Source: Sphingobacteriaceae bacterium
Lineage (GTDB): Bacteria > Bacteroidota > Bacteroidia > B-17B0 > Aurantibacillaceae
DNA: 64,000 nucleotides
Assembly: GCA_016709575.1 (NCBI GenBank)
Contig: JADJMM010000011.1
Coordinates: 1 to 64,000, forward strand
Direction of reading: 5' to 3'
Shown: positions 37,820 to 46,668 of the stretch, one piece after another
Numbering within the stretch: the first letter of the stretch is position 1
Layout: each line of letters begins with the position of its first letter
The notes under the pieces: generated by a model
What the model saw: only the letters and a program-made list of their open reading frames with translations
What the model was told of the DNA's origin: nothing
Databases searched by the model: none
Position numbers and translations under genes: made by a program

Positions 37820-38190
37820 AAGGTTGGGGGAGGGGGGGGAGATTATTTTTTTTTTTTTTTTTTAAATTATTTTCCCAAAAAATTTTTTTTTTTTAGAGTT
37901 TCGGGGGGCCCCGGGTTCCGGTCCCCGCCCCCGCAAAAATAAAAAAAAAAAAAAAATAAAGTGGGGTTTTTTTGGCGGGCGCGCCGCCCCCCCGCCCCAC
38001 CTAAAAAAAAACAAAAATTCCCTTTTCCTTTTTTTCTCCTCCTTTTTTGGAATTTGAGGAAATGGGGGAGCCGCGGCCCCGCCCCCCTTTCCCAAATTCC
38101 CCAAAACCCGCGGAGGTGGGGGCCAATTTGTCTTTTATATATTTCCCCAACGGTTCCCCCCCCCCCCCCCCTCCATTTTTGTTCTTCTTT
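37820..38190. other. anomalous homopolymer-rich block, probably an assembly artefact
   Basis: About 370 nt of very long runs: a G run and an 18-T run near 37830-37860, A runs near 37935-37960, repeated C and G runs with CCCGGG and GGGCGCGCC-type stretches, and a C run near 38155-38170. Composition swings between pure A/T and pure G/C, unlike any other part of the window. The ORFs here consist of poly-K, poly-P and poly-F and are not genes. It lies exactly where the normally short gap between sufE and the DUF59 gene should be. Read-end or low-quality consensus is the likeliest source. Confidence 0.75.
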
Positions 38191-38200
38191 ACTTATACCT

Positions 38201-38620
38201 TTAACCCTTTGAAAGTGCTAAAGCGTCCAACTTCATTTGTTTAATCATACTCACTAATCCGTTTGCGCGGGTTGGTGATAAATGTTCTTTTAATCCAATC
38301 TTATTTATAAATTCTAAATCTGCATTCACAATGTCTTCTGCTTTTTGGTCTGATAAAACTCTTATCATTAGTGCCACCATCCCTTTTGTGATAATGGCGT
38401 CGCTATCTGCAGTGTAAATTACTTTTCCATCCTTTACTTCTGTGTGCAACCAAACTTTACTCTGACAACCTTTTATAATTCTCTCTTCTGTTTTATATTC
38501 TTCTTTAATTTTTGGTAACGATTTTCCTAAATCAATTAAATGCTCGTACTTTCCTTCCCAGTCTTCACCAAAAATCTCAAACTCTTCAATTATCTCGTTT
38601 TCTATTTCCTTAATGGTCAT
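38201..38620 (-). CDS. sufE: cysteine desulfuration protein SufE
   Basis: 139 residues. Accepts the persulfide sulfur from SufS on its cysteine, here C52 in the motif RIIKGCQSKVWLHT, and passes it to the SufBCD scaffold. The rest of the fold is intact (DSDAIITKGMVALMIRVLSDQ..., IGLKEHLSPTRANGLVSMIKQM). It overlaps sufS by 4 nt, indicating translational coupling. Full length for the family. The artefact block begins just after its end. Confidence 0.95.
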   Translation of the reverse strand: MTIKEIENEIIEEFEIFGEDWEGKYEHLIDLGKSLPKIKEEYKTEERIIKGCQSKVWLHTEVKDGKVIYTADSDAIITKGMVALMIRVLSDQKAEDIVNADLEFINKIGLKEHLSPTRANGLVSMIKQMKLDALALSKG

Positions 38621-39822
38621 GACAACATTTTAATTGATTTTTGTAATGCTTCAATAAACTGATTCACTTCTTCCAAGGTATTATACATCGCAAACGAAGC
38701 GCGTACTGTACCGGGAATATTAAAATGTTTCATTAATGGTTGGGTACAATGGTGGCCAGTTCTTACAGCAATACCATACTTATCTAATAAAGTTCCAACA
38801 TCAAAGGGGTGTGCGCCTTTTACGTTAAAAGAAATCACTGCGGCCTTATCTAAATGGTTGGTGTAAATCTCAACTTCCGGAATTTCGTTTAATCTCTCAG
38901 TAGCGTATTTTAATAAAGTATGTTCATGCTTTGAAATTTTATCCATTCCAACCGCATTCAAATAATTTATAGCTGCGGCTAAACCAACAACACCTTCAAT
39001 ATTTGGAGTACCAGGTTCAAAACGCATAGGGCCATCTACATATTCTGTTTTTTCGAAAGTCACTGTTTTTATTGTACCACCACCAACTTTTGACACTTCT
39101 AATTTTTTAACCCACTTTTTATCCATCCACAAAACCCCTACACCTGTTGGAGCGTAAAGTTTATGGCCGCTAAATACAAAGAAATCCGCTCCTAATTGTT
39201 TCACATCTATTTTTAGGTGCGGAACAGATTGCGCGCCATCAATTAAAATGGGGATATTATTGAATTTGGCAATCTTAACAATTTCATCTACATCATTAAT
39301 AACACCTAATGTATTTGACACATGTGTTACTGCAATCAATTTTGTATTGGGGGTAATTAATTCGTCTAATTTTTTCAATTGAAGTTTTCCATCGCCATCA
39401 ATAGGAATAACTTTTAAAGTGCCATTATGTCGTTCACACCATAATTGCCAAGGCAAAATATTGGAGTGATGTTCCATTTCGCTAACGATAATTTCACTTC
39501 CTTCAGGTAAATTCAATCCGTTAGCAACAATGTTAATGCCATCGGTTGTTCCTGCTGTGAAAACTATTTCATCTTCAGCGGCATTAATAAAATGAGAAAC
39601 CGTATTGCGTGCGGCTTCAAATAAAATAGTGGCTTCACGGCTCAGCGTATGCACGCCTCTGTGAATGTTCGCGTTTTGTTCTGAATAATATTTTACAATA
39701 GCATCAATAACCACTTTTGGTTTTTGAGTCGTTGCCCCGTTATCAAAATAGACAAGCGGCTTTCCATTTACAGTTTTGGAAAGAATAGGAAAATCTTTTC
39801 TTATTTTATTTACATCAATCAC
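38617..39822 (-). CDS. sufS: cysteine desulfurase SufS
   Basis: 401 residues, class II desulfurase. PLP enzyme that removes sulfur from cysteine as a persulfide. The PLP lysine is in FFVFSGHKLYAPTGVGVLW, the active cysteine in VAVRTGHHCTQPLMKHF-type context (IAVRTGHHCTQPLM), and the N-terminal motif is LVYFDNGATTQKPKVVIDAI. It directly follows sufD (adjacent stop and start) and overlaps sufE by 4 nt, so the transfer partners are made together. Confidence 0.96.
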   Translation of the reverse strand: MIDVNKIRKDFPILSKTVNGKPLVYFDNGATTQKPKVVIDAIVKYYSEQNANIHRGVHTLSREATILFEAARNTVSHFINAAEDEIVFTAGTTDGINIVANGLNLPEGSEIIVSEMEHHSNILPWQLWCERHNGTLKVIPIDGDGKLQLKKLDELITPNTKLIAVTHVSNTLGVINDVDEIVKIAKFNNIPILIDGAQSVPHLKIDVKQLGADFFVFSGHKLYAPTGVGVLWMDKKWVKKLEVSKVGGGTIKTVTFEKTEYVDGPMRFEPGTPNIEGVVGLAAAINYLNAVGMDKISKHEHTLLKYATERLNEIPEVEIYTNHLDKAAVISFNVKGAHPFDVGTLLDKYGIAVRTGHHCTQPLMKHFNIPGTVRASFAMYNTLEEVNQFIEALQKSIKMLS

Positions 39823-41088
39823 TTATAGTGCTTTTTCAAATAAATCAACTACTCTTTCTCTTAATTCTTCGATTTCAATTTTATCAATTACTTCCTGAGC
39901 AAAAGCCTGTAATAATAATTTGCGTGCTTTCTCATCACCAATGCCACGGGATTTCAAATAGAATAATGCCGCTTCATCTACTTTACCAGTTGATGTTCCA
40001 TGAGAACATTTTACATCATCCGCATAAATTTCTAACTGCGGCTTTGTATTGATGGTAGCATCCTCACTCAATAAAATGTTTTTACTGCTTTGGTATGCAT
40101 TTGTCTTTTGGGCATCTTTTCTAACGTAAATCTTCCCATTAAAAACACCGGTTGATTTATCTTTAGCAATTCCTTTATACAATTCGTTACTCTCACAATT
40201 TGGCTTTTGATGATCGACCAAAGTATGATTATCAATTAATTTAGTTCCTGAACTAATGAATAAACCATTTAAATGCGCTTCGCATAAATCGCTTGCTAAA
40301 ACAACATTTAAATTATTGCGGACTAAAGCTCCATTAAACGTAAATGTGTTGGTAATATAATTTGCGTAGCGATTAACACTTACCTGAACTGTATTCATTT
40401 GGTAAGCGTTTTCATCCTCGTTTTGTAAACGGTATGATTTCAATTTTGAATTCTCATTCAATACAACTTCCGACAAATGATTTTGGAACACTTTGGCTGA
40501 ATTATTCTCGGAAACGAATGTTTCTATAACTGTAGCTTCTGCACTTTTCTGCAATACAATTAACTGACGGGGATTTATAACCGCGTTCTCTTTAGCTGAA
40601 GTAATATTAATGATGTGAATTGGTTTTGTAACAACTCCACTTATGCTAATAAATAATCCACCTGAACAGAATGCAGTATTCAATGCAATTAAAGCATCGC
40701 TATTTACATCTGCGTATTTTGTAATGTAACTTTTAATTTCAGTTGCAGAATTAGATAGAGTGTTGATTTTTACTTCTGAAGATTTATCAGATAAACTTTC
40801 GCTGTACTCTCCATTCACTACAACTACATTCACACAGTCCTTCAACTTATGCGAATCAACTTTTGAAATGGTATTAAATTTATTTCCGATGGTTTTAAAT
40901 TCTTTACGGAAAACTGCTTCTAGATTACAGGATTTATAATCCTCATGCTTATTGCTCGGAATTCCATTCTCTTCCACATAACGAATGGCATCGACCACAG
41001 ATACATCAGGCATAAAAGAAATTTTATTGCCAGCAGCCGTAAGGGAATCCAAAATCGTTTGAGTTATATTTGTCTTCGTATCAATCAT
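39823..41088 (-). CDS. sufD: Fe-S scaffold protein SufD
   Basis: 421 residues. Component of the SufBC2D scaffold on which Fe-S clusters are built. Right-handed beta-helix core with the family motifs NTFTFNGALVRNNLNVVL, HLNGLFISSGTKLIDNHTLVDH and the end region DDVKCSHGTSTGKVDEAALFYLKSRGI, including the conserved cysteine and histidine near CSHG. It lies 2 nt after sufC and touches sufS. Sequence is more divergent than SufB, as usual. Confidence 0.94.
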   Translation of the reverse strand: MIDTKTNITQTILDSLTAAGNKISFMPDVSVVDAIRYVEENGIPSNKHEDYKSCNLEAVFRKEFKTIGNKFNTISKVDSHKLKDCVNVVVVNGEYSESLSDKSSEVKINTLSNSATEIKSYITKYADVNSDALIALNTAFCSGGLFISISGVVTKPIHIINITSAKENAVINPRQLIVLQKSAEATVIETFVSENNSAKVFQNHLSEVVLNENSKLKSYRLQNEDENAYQMNTVQVSVNRYANYITNTFTFNGALVRNNLNVVLASDLCEAHLNGLFISSGTKLIDNHTLVDHQKPNCESNELYKGIAKDKSTGVFNGKIYVRKDAQKTNAYQSSKNILLSEDATINTKPQLEIYADDVKCSHGTSTGKVDEAALFYLKSRGIGDEKARKLLLQAFAQEVIDKIEIEELRERVVDLFEKAL

Positions 41089-41090
41089 TC

Positions 41091-41849
41091 TTAAACTGTC
41101 TCTTCAAATTGCTTCTTAATTTCATCGTAACCTTTCGCTTCTAATTCAAGCGCTAATTCTTTACCGCCCGATTTTACGATTTTTCCGTTATATAAAATAT
41201 GAACAAAATCAGGAACGATATAATCTAATAATCGTTGGTAATGTGTGATCACAATTGTTGCGTTATCTTTTGACTTCAATTTATTCACGCCGTTAGCAAC
41301 AATACGTAAAGCATCAATATCCAAACCACTATCTGTTTCATCCAGTATAGCTAATTTTGGTTCTAACACCGCCATTTGAAAAATCTCGTTACGCTTCTTC
41401 TCTCCTCCGCTAAATCCTTCGTTTACATTACGACCAGCTAACTTACCGTCGAGCTCAACGATTTTTTGCTTCTCTTTAATTAATGCTAAGAAATCTTTTG
41501 CAGCAATCTCTTCCTTACCATTATAAGTGCGGATTTCATTTAAAGCTGTCTTTAAAAAATTAATATTACTAACGCCCGGAATTTCCACAGGATACTGGAA
41601 CGCTAAAAATAATCCCTCGCGCGCTCTGTCTTCAGGCGATAATTCCAAAAAGTTTTTTCCATTGAAAATAACTTCTCCTTCGGTTACATCATAATCTTCT
41701 TTTCCAGCCAGTACGCCTGATAAAGTTGATTTACCCGAACCGTTCGGTCCCATGATGGCATGTACTTCTCCTGCTTTAACAGTTAAGTTAATTCCTTTCA
41801 AAATTTCTTTATCGCCAATTGAGGCGTGTAAGTTTTTTATTGTTATCAT
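41091..41849 (-). CDS. sufC: Fe-S assembly ATPase SufC
   Basis: 252 residues, soluble ABC-type ATPase of the SufBC2D complex. Walker A GPNGSGKSTLSGVLAG, Q-loop FLAFQYPVEIPGVSNINF typical of SufC, signature FSGGEKKRNEIFQM, Walker B LAILDETDSGLDIDAL and the switch histidine in IVITHYQRLLDYI. It starts one nt after the stop of the membrane protein gene that separates it from sufB, and ends 2 nt before sufD. Confidence 0.97.
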   Translation of the reverse strand: MITIKNLHASIGDKEILKGINLTVKAGEVHAIMGPNGSGKSTLSGVLAGKEDYDVTEGEVIFNGKNFLELSPEDRAREGLFLAFQYPVEIPGVSNINFLKTALNEIRTYNGKEEIAAKDFLALIKEKQKIVELDGKLAGRNVNEGFSGGEKKRNEIFQMAVLEPKLAILDETDSGLDIDALRIVANGVNKLKSKDNATIVITHYQRLLDYIVPDFVHILYNGKIVKSGGKELALELEAKGYDEIKKQFEETV

Positions 41850-41850
41850 T

Positions 41851-43593
41851 TTATTCTCTGTAATTATAGTTATATACTTCTACTTCAAAGTCGTCAATTA
41901 AAAATGCTTGTTTCTCTTTATTCCAAACATAAACTTGTAATCTGTCGCTCGCTTCTATTTTTCCATCCATAGTTACATTGTATTCCCAGGTTTGCCAATC
42001 ACAACATTTTTCAGAGGGCACGTCGTTTAATTTAAAGACCTGCATGTTTTGTTTGCTTTTGTCTGGCGATTCAATATTACATACTATTAAGGCACCTGAA
42101 GATGAATTTACACTCATCTCTTTTCGTTTCAATTTTGCTTTAATGTAAATTTTGCTGCTTGTAAAGCCTAAATTCTTTACTTCATGTCCGAACGGATATT
42201 CTTTATCTGTGCAAACCAAATTTTCATTTCCGAAAGTTTCTCTTAGAGAAAAACTTTTTTCAGGATGGTTTTTTGAATACGGCAATAAATCATTACAGCC
42301 TCCTAATACCCCCGCATACTTTTTATCCGTCTTTAAAAAGATATACTTGAACTTTGCTTGATTCATACTTGCAGGTGGAAGAATTCCGGCTTTGTATTGA
42401 TAACAAGTCACTAAATTTAAGATAAGAAAAATACCAAGAGCAGGAACCGTAATTGTTTTTAGCTTTCCTTCAAGAGAAGAAATTAATTTTGCTCCTACAA
42501 TTGCGAACACCGGTAAAATATCCACCATCGGACGAATGCTTAATCCATCGAAATACGTATAAGCCCAGTGACAAGAGAATAAATAAAATACAAATATTAA
42601 GAATAAGAATAAAGCGAAAAATTTATAAGTGTTTTCTTTAAAGAGAGGAATGAATCCCAACATTAACAACAAACACAAAGGCGTATAAATAAAAAAGCCG
42701 GAGTTAAATCCGAATAACATTTTTAAAGTATTAGGACTAAAAAAATACAAGCCGTTATCTTTATAACTCCATTGCATCATTTTTCCGTTTTGTGCTAACC
42801 AAACAAAACTTTGAATTAAAATGGTGATTTTAAAAACTGCTCCTGAAATAATCATGGTTTTAGTTTGCTTGAAGAAAATGTTCTTCATTCTATCAATAAA
42901 CTCTTTAAATGAACTTGACCAAAACGGAACAATACCTAAAGCAATAATATTAATGGGGCGTACCAAAGTAATTAGCGCTAACATAAAAGCTGCCCATACA
43001 AAATACTTTCTCTCACCTGAATTAAACACTTGATAAGAAAAATAAAAGAAAGCTGAAATTAAAGCAAACGAATACACGTGCGACATAGCAGGTTCGTTTA
43101 AACTGTAATTTAAAAGATGTGTGCCAAAGAAAATTAAAACTACAATTAATGCAATGGCAAAATCTTTTACATTTAATTTGATAAGGAGTTTACGAATGAA
43201 ATACAATCCCATGATAGCATAAAACAAAGCGCCAATACTAACCATTTTTTCAAACGGCTCGCTTAAACCATTTACTTCGTAACCAAACCATGATGCCCAA
43301 ACATATCCGATTAAAAAAAATGGTAAGAGTAATAAAGAAACACCAATAGTGTGAACATTAATTGTTCCTGTTGGTGTTTGAATTACAAACCATGGTCCTA
43401 ATGTTTGGTGTCCCAAATTTTTATCAATGAAAATCGACATTAAATAAGAATAATAATCTTTTGCATCGCCATCGATTACAGTATGGTAACCTGTTGCATC
43501 GGTACGCCAGATAAAAAAATACACCATCACAAAACTTACAAAGCCTGTAAGCATGATGCTGTATTTTGAAAGATTATTTTGTTGAGCTACCAT
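41851..43593 (-). CDS. GT-C-like multi-pass membrane protein embedded in the suf operon
   Basis: 580 residues: about 11 membrane helices to residue 430 (e.g. YSIMLTGFVSFVMVYFFIW, TIGVSLLLLPFFLIGYVW, FAIALIVVLIFFGTHLL, FFALFLFLIFVFYLFSC), with an acidic motif VIDGDAKDYYSYL in the first extracytoplasmic loop as in GT-C glycosyltransferases, then a soluble C-terminal domain (about 430-580) resembling a beta-sandwich (WQTWEYNVTMDGKIEASDRLQVYVW). It lies 9 nt after sufB and 1 nt before sufC, so it is co-transcribed with them although it has no known Fe-S role. Probably a lipid-linked-sugar transferase; substrate unknown. Confidence 0.75.
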   Translation of the reverse strand: MVAQQNNLSKYSIMLTGFVSFVMVYFFIWRTDATGYHTVIDGDAKDYYSYLMSIFIDKNLGHQTLGPWFVIQTPTGTINVHTIGVSLLLLPFFLIGYVWASWFGYEVNGLSEPFEKMVSIGALFYAIMGLYFIRKLLIKLNVKDFAIALIVVLIFFGTHLLNYSLNEPAMSHVYSFALISAFFYFSYQVFNSGERKYFVWAAFMLALITLVRPINIIALGIVPFWSSSFKEFIDRMKNIFFKQTKTMIISGAVFKITILIQSFVWLAQNGKMMQWSYKDNGLYFFSPNTLKMLFGFNSGFFIYTPLCLLLMLGFIPLFKENTYKFFALFLFLIFVFYLFSCHWAYTYFDGLSIRPMVDILPVFAIVGAKLISSLEGKLKTITVPALGIFLILNLVTCYQYKAGILPPASMNQAKFKYIFLKTDKKYAGVLGGCNDLLPYSKNHPEKSFSLRETFGNENLVCTDKEYPFGHEVKNLGFTSSKIYIKAKLKRKEMSVNSSSGALIVCNIESPDKSKQNMQVFKLNDVPSEKCCDWQTWEYNVTMDGKIEASDRLQVYVWNKEKQAFLIDDFEVEVYNYNYRE

Positions 43594-43602
43594 CGAAAAA
43601 AA

Positions 43603-45054
43603 TTATCCAACACTTCCCTCCAAACTAACGGCCAATAATTTTTGTGCTTCCACAGCAAATTCCATTGGGAGTTTATTTAATACTTCTTTGCAATAACCGT
43701 TTACAATTAAACCAATTGCTTTTTCGGTATCGATGCCGCGTTGCTTACAATAGAAAATTTGGTCTTCACCAATTTTGCTTGTTGTTGCTTCGTGTTCTAC
43801 AATGGCTGATTTATCTTTTATTTCGATATACGGAAAAGTATGTGCGCCGCATTTATCGCTCATCAACAAACTATCACACTGTGAAAAATTTCTCGCGTTG
43901 TGAGCACCTTTACGAATTTGAACTAAACCACGGTAACTGTTATTACTGAAGCCCGCTGAAATTCCTTTTGATATAATGGTTGAACGCGTGTTTTTACCAA
44001 TGTGAATCATTTTGGTTCCTGTATCTGCTTGCTGATAATTATTTGTTACGGCTACAGAATAAAATTCACCAACACTGTTATCACCTTTTAAAATTACAGA
44101 AGGATATTTCCAGGTAATTGCAGATCCTGTTTCAACTTGTGTCCAACTAATTTTTGAATTGTCTTCTAAACAAATACCGCGTTTGGTTACAAAATTAAAT
44201 ACACCACCTTTTCCGTCTTTATCACCGGGATACCAGTTTTGAACGGTGCTGTATTTTACCTCAGCATTTTTGTGAGTGATAATTTCTACAACTGCAGCAT
44301 GCAATTGATTTTCATCTCGCGCCGGTGCAGTACAACCTTCGAGATAAGAAACGTAAGAATCTTCGTCGGCAACAATTAAAGTTCTTTCAAATTGTCCTGT
44401 GCCTGATGCGTTGATTCTAAAATAAGTTGATAATTCCATTGGACAACGAACGCCTTTTGGAATGTAACAGAAAGATCCGTCGCTAAAAACAGCGGCGTTT
44501 AATGCTGCATAAAAATTATCAGTAAAAGGCACCACCATGCCCATATATTTTTTTATTAGTTCTGGATGTTCTTGAACAGCTTCGCTGAATGAACAAAAAA
44601 TTACACCTTTCTCTGCAAGCGTTTCGCGGAAAGTTGTTTTTACAGAGACGCTATCAAATACTGCATCCACTGCAATATTACTTTGTACGCCGGTTAAACG
44701 TTTTTGTTCTTCGAGGGAGATTCCTAATTTTTCGAATGTTTTTAAAAGTTCAGGATCAACTTCATCTAAACTATTCAAACTTGGTTTTACTTTTGGTGCT
44801 GAATAATAAATGATGTCCTGAAAATCAGGTTTTGGATAAGTAACGTGCGCCCAATGCGGTTCGGTTAAATTTTGCCAATGACGAAATGCCTTTAATCTAT
44901 ATTCCAATAACCAATCTGGTTCATTTTTCTTTTTGGAAATAAAGCGTACAATATCTTCGTTCAACCCTTTCGGAGCAGTATCAGCTTCAATGTCGGTTAC
45001 AAATCCAAATTTGTATTCGTTATCAATATGTTCTTTTAATATCTCGTTGCTCAT
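43603..45054 (-). CDS. sufB: Fe-S scaffold protein SufB
   Basis: 483 residues, the main scaffold subunit of SufBC2D. Highly conserved blocks are intact: KYKFGFVTDI-like opening (NEYKFGFVTDIEADTAPKG), YYSAPKVKPSLNSLDEVDPEL, VPFTDNFYAALNAAVFSDGSF, FRINASGTGQFERTLIVADEDS, VSYLEGCTAP, and the late cysteine in FSQCDSLLMSDKCGAHTFPYIEI. Second gene of the operon, 27 nt after sufA and followed by the membrane protein gene. Confidence 0.97.
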   Translation of the reverse strand: MSNEILKEHIDNEYKFGFVTDIEADTAPKGLNEDIVRFISKKKNEPDWLLEYRLKAFRHWQNLTEPHWAHVTYPKPDFQDIIYYSAPKVKPSLNSLDEVDPELLKTFEKLGISLEEQKRLTGVQSNIAVDAVFDSVSVKTTFRETLAEKGVIFCSFSEAVQEHPELIKKYMGMVVPFTDNFYAALNAAVFSDGSFCYIPKGVRCPMELSTYFRINASGTGQFERTLIVADEDSYVSYLEGCTAPARDENQLHAAVVEIITHKNAEVKYSTVQNWYPGDKDGKGGVFNFVTKRGICLEDNSKISWTQVETGSAITWKYPSVILKGDNSVGEFYSVAVTNNYQQADTGTKMIHIGKNTRSTIISKGISAGFSNNSYRGLVQIRKGAHNARNFSQCDSLLMSDKCGAHTFPYIEIKDKSAIVEHEATTSKIGEDQIFYCKQRGIDTEKAIGLIVNGYCKEVLNKLPMEFAVEAQKLLAVSLEGSVG

Positions 45055-45081
45055 GATGTTTTATTGTTTAATGATCAAAAA

Positions 45082-45408
45082 TTAAACTGAAAAAGATTCT
45101 CCGCATCCACAAGTTCTTGATGCGTTCGGATTTTTAAATACAAAACCTTTTCCGTTTAAGCCGCCTGAATATTCTAACTCTGTTCCAACGAGGTATAAAA
45201 AACTTTTACGGTCCACTACGATTTTAATTCCTTTATCTTCAAAAGCCTGATCGCCTTCTTTCATATTGTTATCGAATTCGAGTAGATAAGATAGTCCTGA
45301 ACATCCACCACCTTCAACACCAACACGTATAAAAGAACCTTCCGGTTTATTCTCGGCTTTCATTAATTCTAAAGCATGCTGCTTTGCGTTTTCTGAAACT
45401 GTTATCAT
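45082..45408 (-). CDS. sufA: A-type Fe-S carrier protein SufA/ErpA
   Basis: 108 residues. Carries Fe-S clusters from the SufBCD scaffold to target proteins. The three cluster cysteines are present: C36 in VEGGGCSGLSYLL and C100/C102 in SRTCGCGESFSV. It is the first gene of the operon, with the promoter at 45475-45505 and a dyad near the transcription start. Which A-type subfamily (SufA or ErpA) cannot be settled; the symbol follows the operon. Confidence 0.93.
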   Translation of the reverse strand: MITVSENAKQHALELMKAENKPEGSFIRVGVEGGGCSGLSYLLEFDNNMKEGDQAFEDKGIKIVVDRKSFLYLVGTELEYSGGLNGKGFVFKNPNASRTCGCGESFSV

Positions 45409-45449
45409 TTTATAACTATTTAAATATCAATTATTTAATTTGTTTTGCT

Positions 45450-45468
45450 ATTTAGACTTAATCTAAAT
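45450..45468. promoter_or_regulatory. operator-like dyad at the suf promoter
   Basis: ATTTAGACTTAATCTAAAT: seven-base arms ATTTAGA/TCTAAAT around CTTAA. It overlaps the expected transcription start of sufA, where a repressor would block RNA polymerase. The regulator is unknown; an iron- or redox-responsive one is a guess from context. Confidence 0.55.
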
Positions 45469-45474
45469 CTAACA

Positions 45475-45505
45475 CAAATATACCGCTTTTGAGGTATCTA
45501 AACAA
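45475..45505 (-). promoter_or_regulatory. promoter of the suf operon
   Basis: Minus strand TTG, a 20-nt spacer and TATATTTG fit the Bacteroidota -33/-7 consensus. The leader to the sufA ATG is about 60 nt. Confidence 0.6.
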
Positions 45506-45517
45506 GAGGTATTTTCA

Positions 45518-45550
45518 CAAAAAAAGCCACTCATTTCGAATGGCTTTTTT
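45518..45550 (-). terminator. intrinsic terminator after the VOC gene
   Basis: AAAAAAGCCA and TGGCTTTTTT pair across an 11-nt loop, with A and T runs on either side, so it can work on both strands. It separates the VOC/DUF4199 group from the suf promoter. Confidence 0.7.
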
Positions 45551-45607
45551 GGGGTTTTAGTGTTCGTTTTAAGGATAACCTATGTTATGATTAAAATTCT
45601 CTTCGTT

Positions 45608-45985
45608 TTAATTAACAGGTTCCCATAATTCAATTTTATTTCCTTCCATATCTAAAATATGAACGAATTTTCCGTAATCATAGGTTTCAATTTTATCTAC
45701 AATTGTCACTCCTTCTTTTTTTAGTTCTTCAACAAGTGCTTCTAAATTTTCGACACGGTAGTTTATCATAAAATCTTTTGTTGAAGGCTCAAAGTATTTT
45801 GTTTTCGCATCAAAAGGGTTCCATTGAGTGAGTCCTTTTTTTGTGTTGTCGTCTGCTTCTAACCACTCAAAGCTTGCTCCATATTGTGTTGTGTTAAAGC
45901 CAAGGTGTGTTTTATACCATTCATTCATAGCTTTTGGATCCTTACATTTAAAAAAGATGCCACCTATTCCTGTTACTTTTTTCAT
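45608..45985 (-). CDS. VOC-family (glyoxalase-like) protein
   Basis: 125 residues, two beta-alpha-beta-beta-beta modules of the vicinal oxygen chelate fold: KVTGIGGIFFKCKDPKAMNEWYKTHLGFNT at the start, NYRVENLEALVEELKKEGVTIVDKIETYDYGKFVHILDMEGNKIELWEP at the end. The final glutamate of KIELWE is the usual metal ligand, while the first position (G-I-G) lacks the normal histidine. Substrate unknown. It follows the DUF4199 gene by 21 nt. Confidence 0.85.
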   Translation of the reverse strand: MKKVTGIGGIFFKCKDPKAMNEWYKTHLGFNTTQYGASFEWLEADDNTKKGLTQWNPFDAKTKYFEPSTKDFMINYRVENLEALVEELKKEGVTIVDKIETYDYGKFVHILDMEGNKIELWEPVN

Positions 45986-46006
45986 TTACGTATTATTTAA
46001 ATTTAT

Positions 46007-46537
46007 TTAAACTGCTGCTTCTTTTTTCGTTTTCCTTTTTAATATCAGAGATGAAATTACCGTTACCACTAATGAAATCGGAAATGGTTCTAAAAATGTA
46101 AGCGCCGCGATTGAAAATGGATTGCTGTACCATGATTTATACATTTCGTTTTGCTTCATCGCTTCATCCAGTTGAACTTGCGTTGCTCCCGAATCTTTCA
46201 ATTGCTTTATTACAATATTAGCATACTGCTCCATAAAATCCGGCATGAAATTATAGTAGAGAATCTCCCAGGCAATAACATACATTAAACAAGACACCAA
46301 AGCAATCAGAATTCCTACTTTAAAAGCTTTTCCGAAGGTGATAAGACCTTCATTATAATTTTCACGATAACTTCTAATGCCGACAAAAATAAAAGCTGCA
46401 GAAATAAGGATTGTGGTATAACCCAGAATCATGGACCCCTGCATGTTTCCATTTTTCATCATTTGATAACTAAAAATGAAGGTTAGAATCGGGATTAATC
46501 CAGAAAGTGCACCGAAAGTCAAGACAATTTTTTTCAT
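46007..46537 (-). CDS. DUF4199 membrane protein
   Basis: 176 residues with four membrane helices (VLTFGALSGLIPILTFIFSY, MILGYTTILISAAFIFVGI, KAFKVGILIALVSCLMYVIAWEI, FLEPFPISLVVTVISSLIL). The motif IRSYRENYNEGLITFGKAFKVG and the extracytoplasmic loop (MEQYANIVIKQLKDSGATQVQL) match DUF4199, a phylum-wide inner-membrane family of unknown function. It may be transcribed with the VOC gene just downstream. Confidence 0.85.
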   Translation of the reverse strand: MKKIVLTFGALSGLIPILTFIFSYQMMKNGNMQGSMILGYTTILISAAFIFVGIRSYRENYNEGLITFGKAFKVGILIALVSCLMYVIAWEILYYNFMPDFMEQYANIVIKQLKDSGATQVQLDEAMKQNEMYKSWYSNPFSIAALTFLEPFPISLVVTVISSLILKRKTKKEAAV

Positions 46538-46668
46538 GTTTTTTGATTTTTTTAAAATTAAACTTTTTTGATTTGTGGTGCAAAACTAGCCTAACAGACT
46601 GCTTTTCAACTCATACTTTAGTATGATTTTAGGGATGAAAACTTAATAATCACACTAAAGTTTTTGAT

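Noticed and set aside
37862..38244. Three ORFs in the homopolymer block
   Set aside because: The translations are runs of F, P, K and G produced by base runs; no family-like pattern is present.
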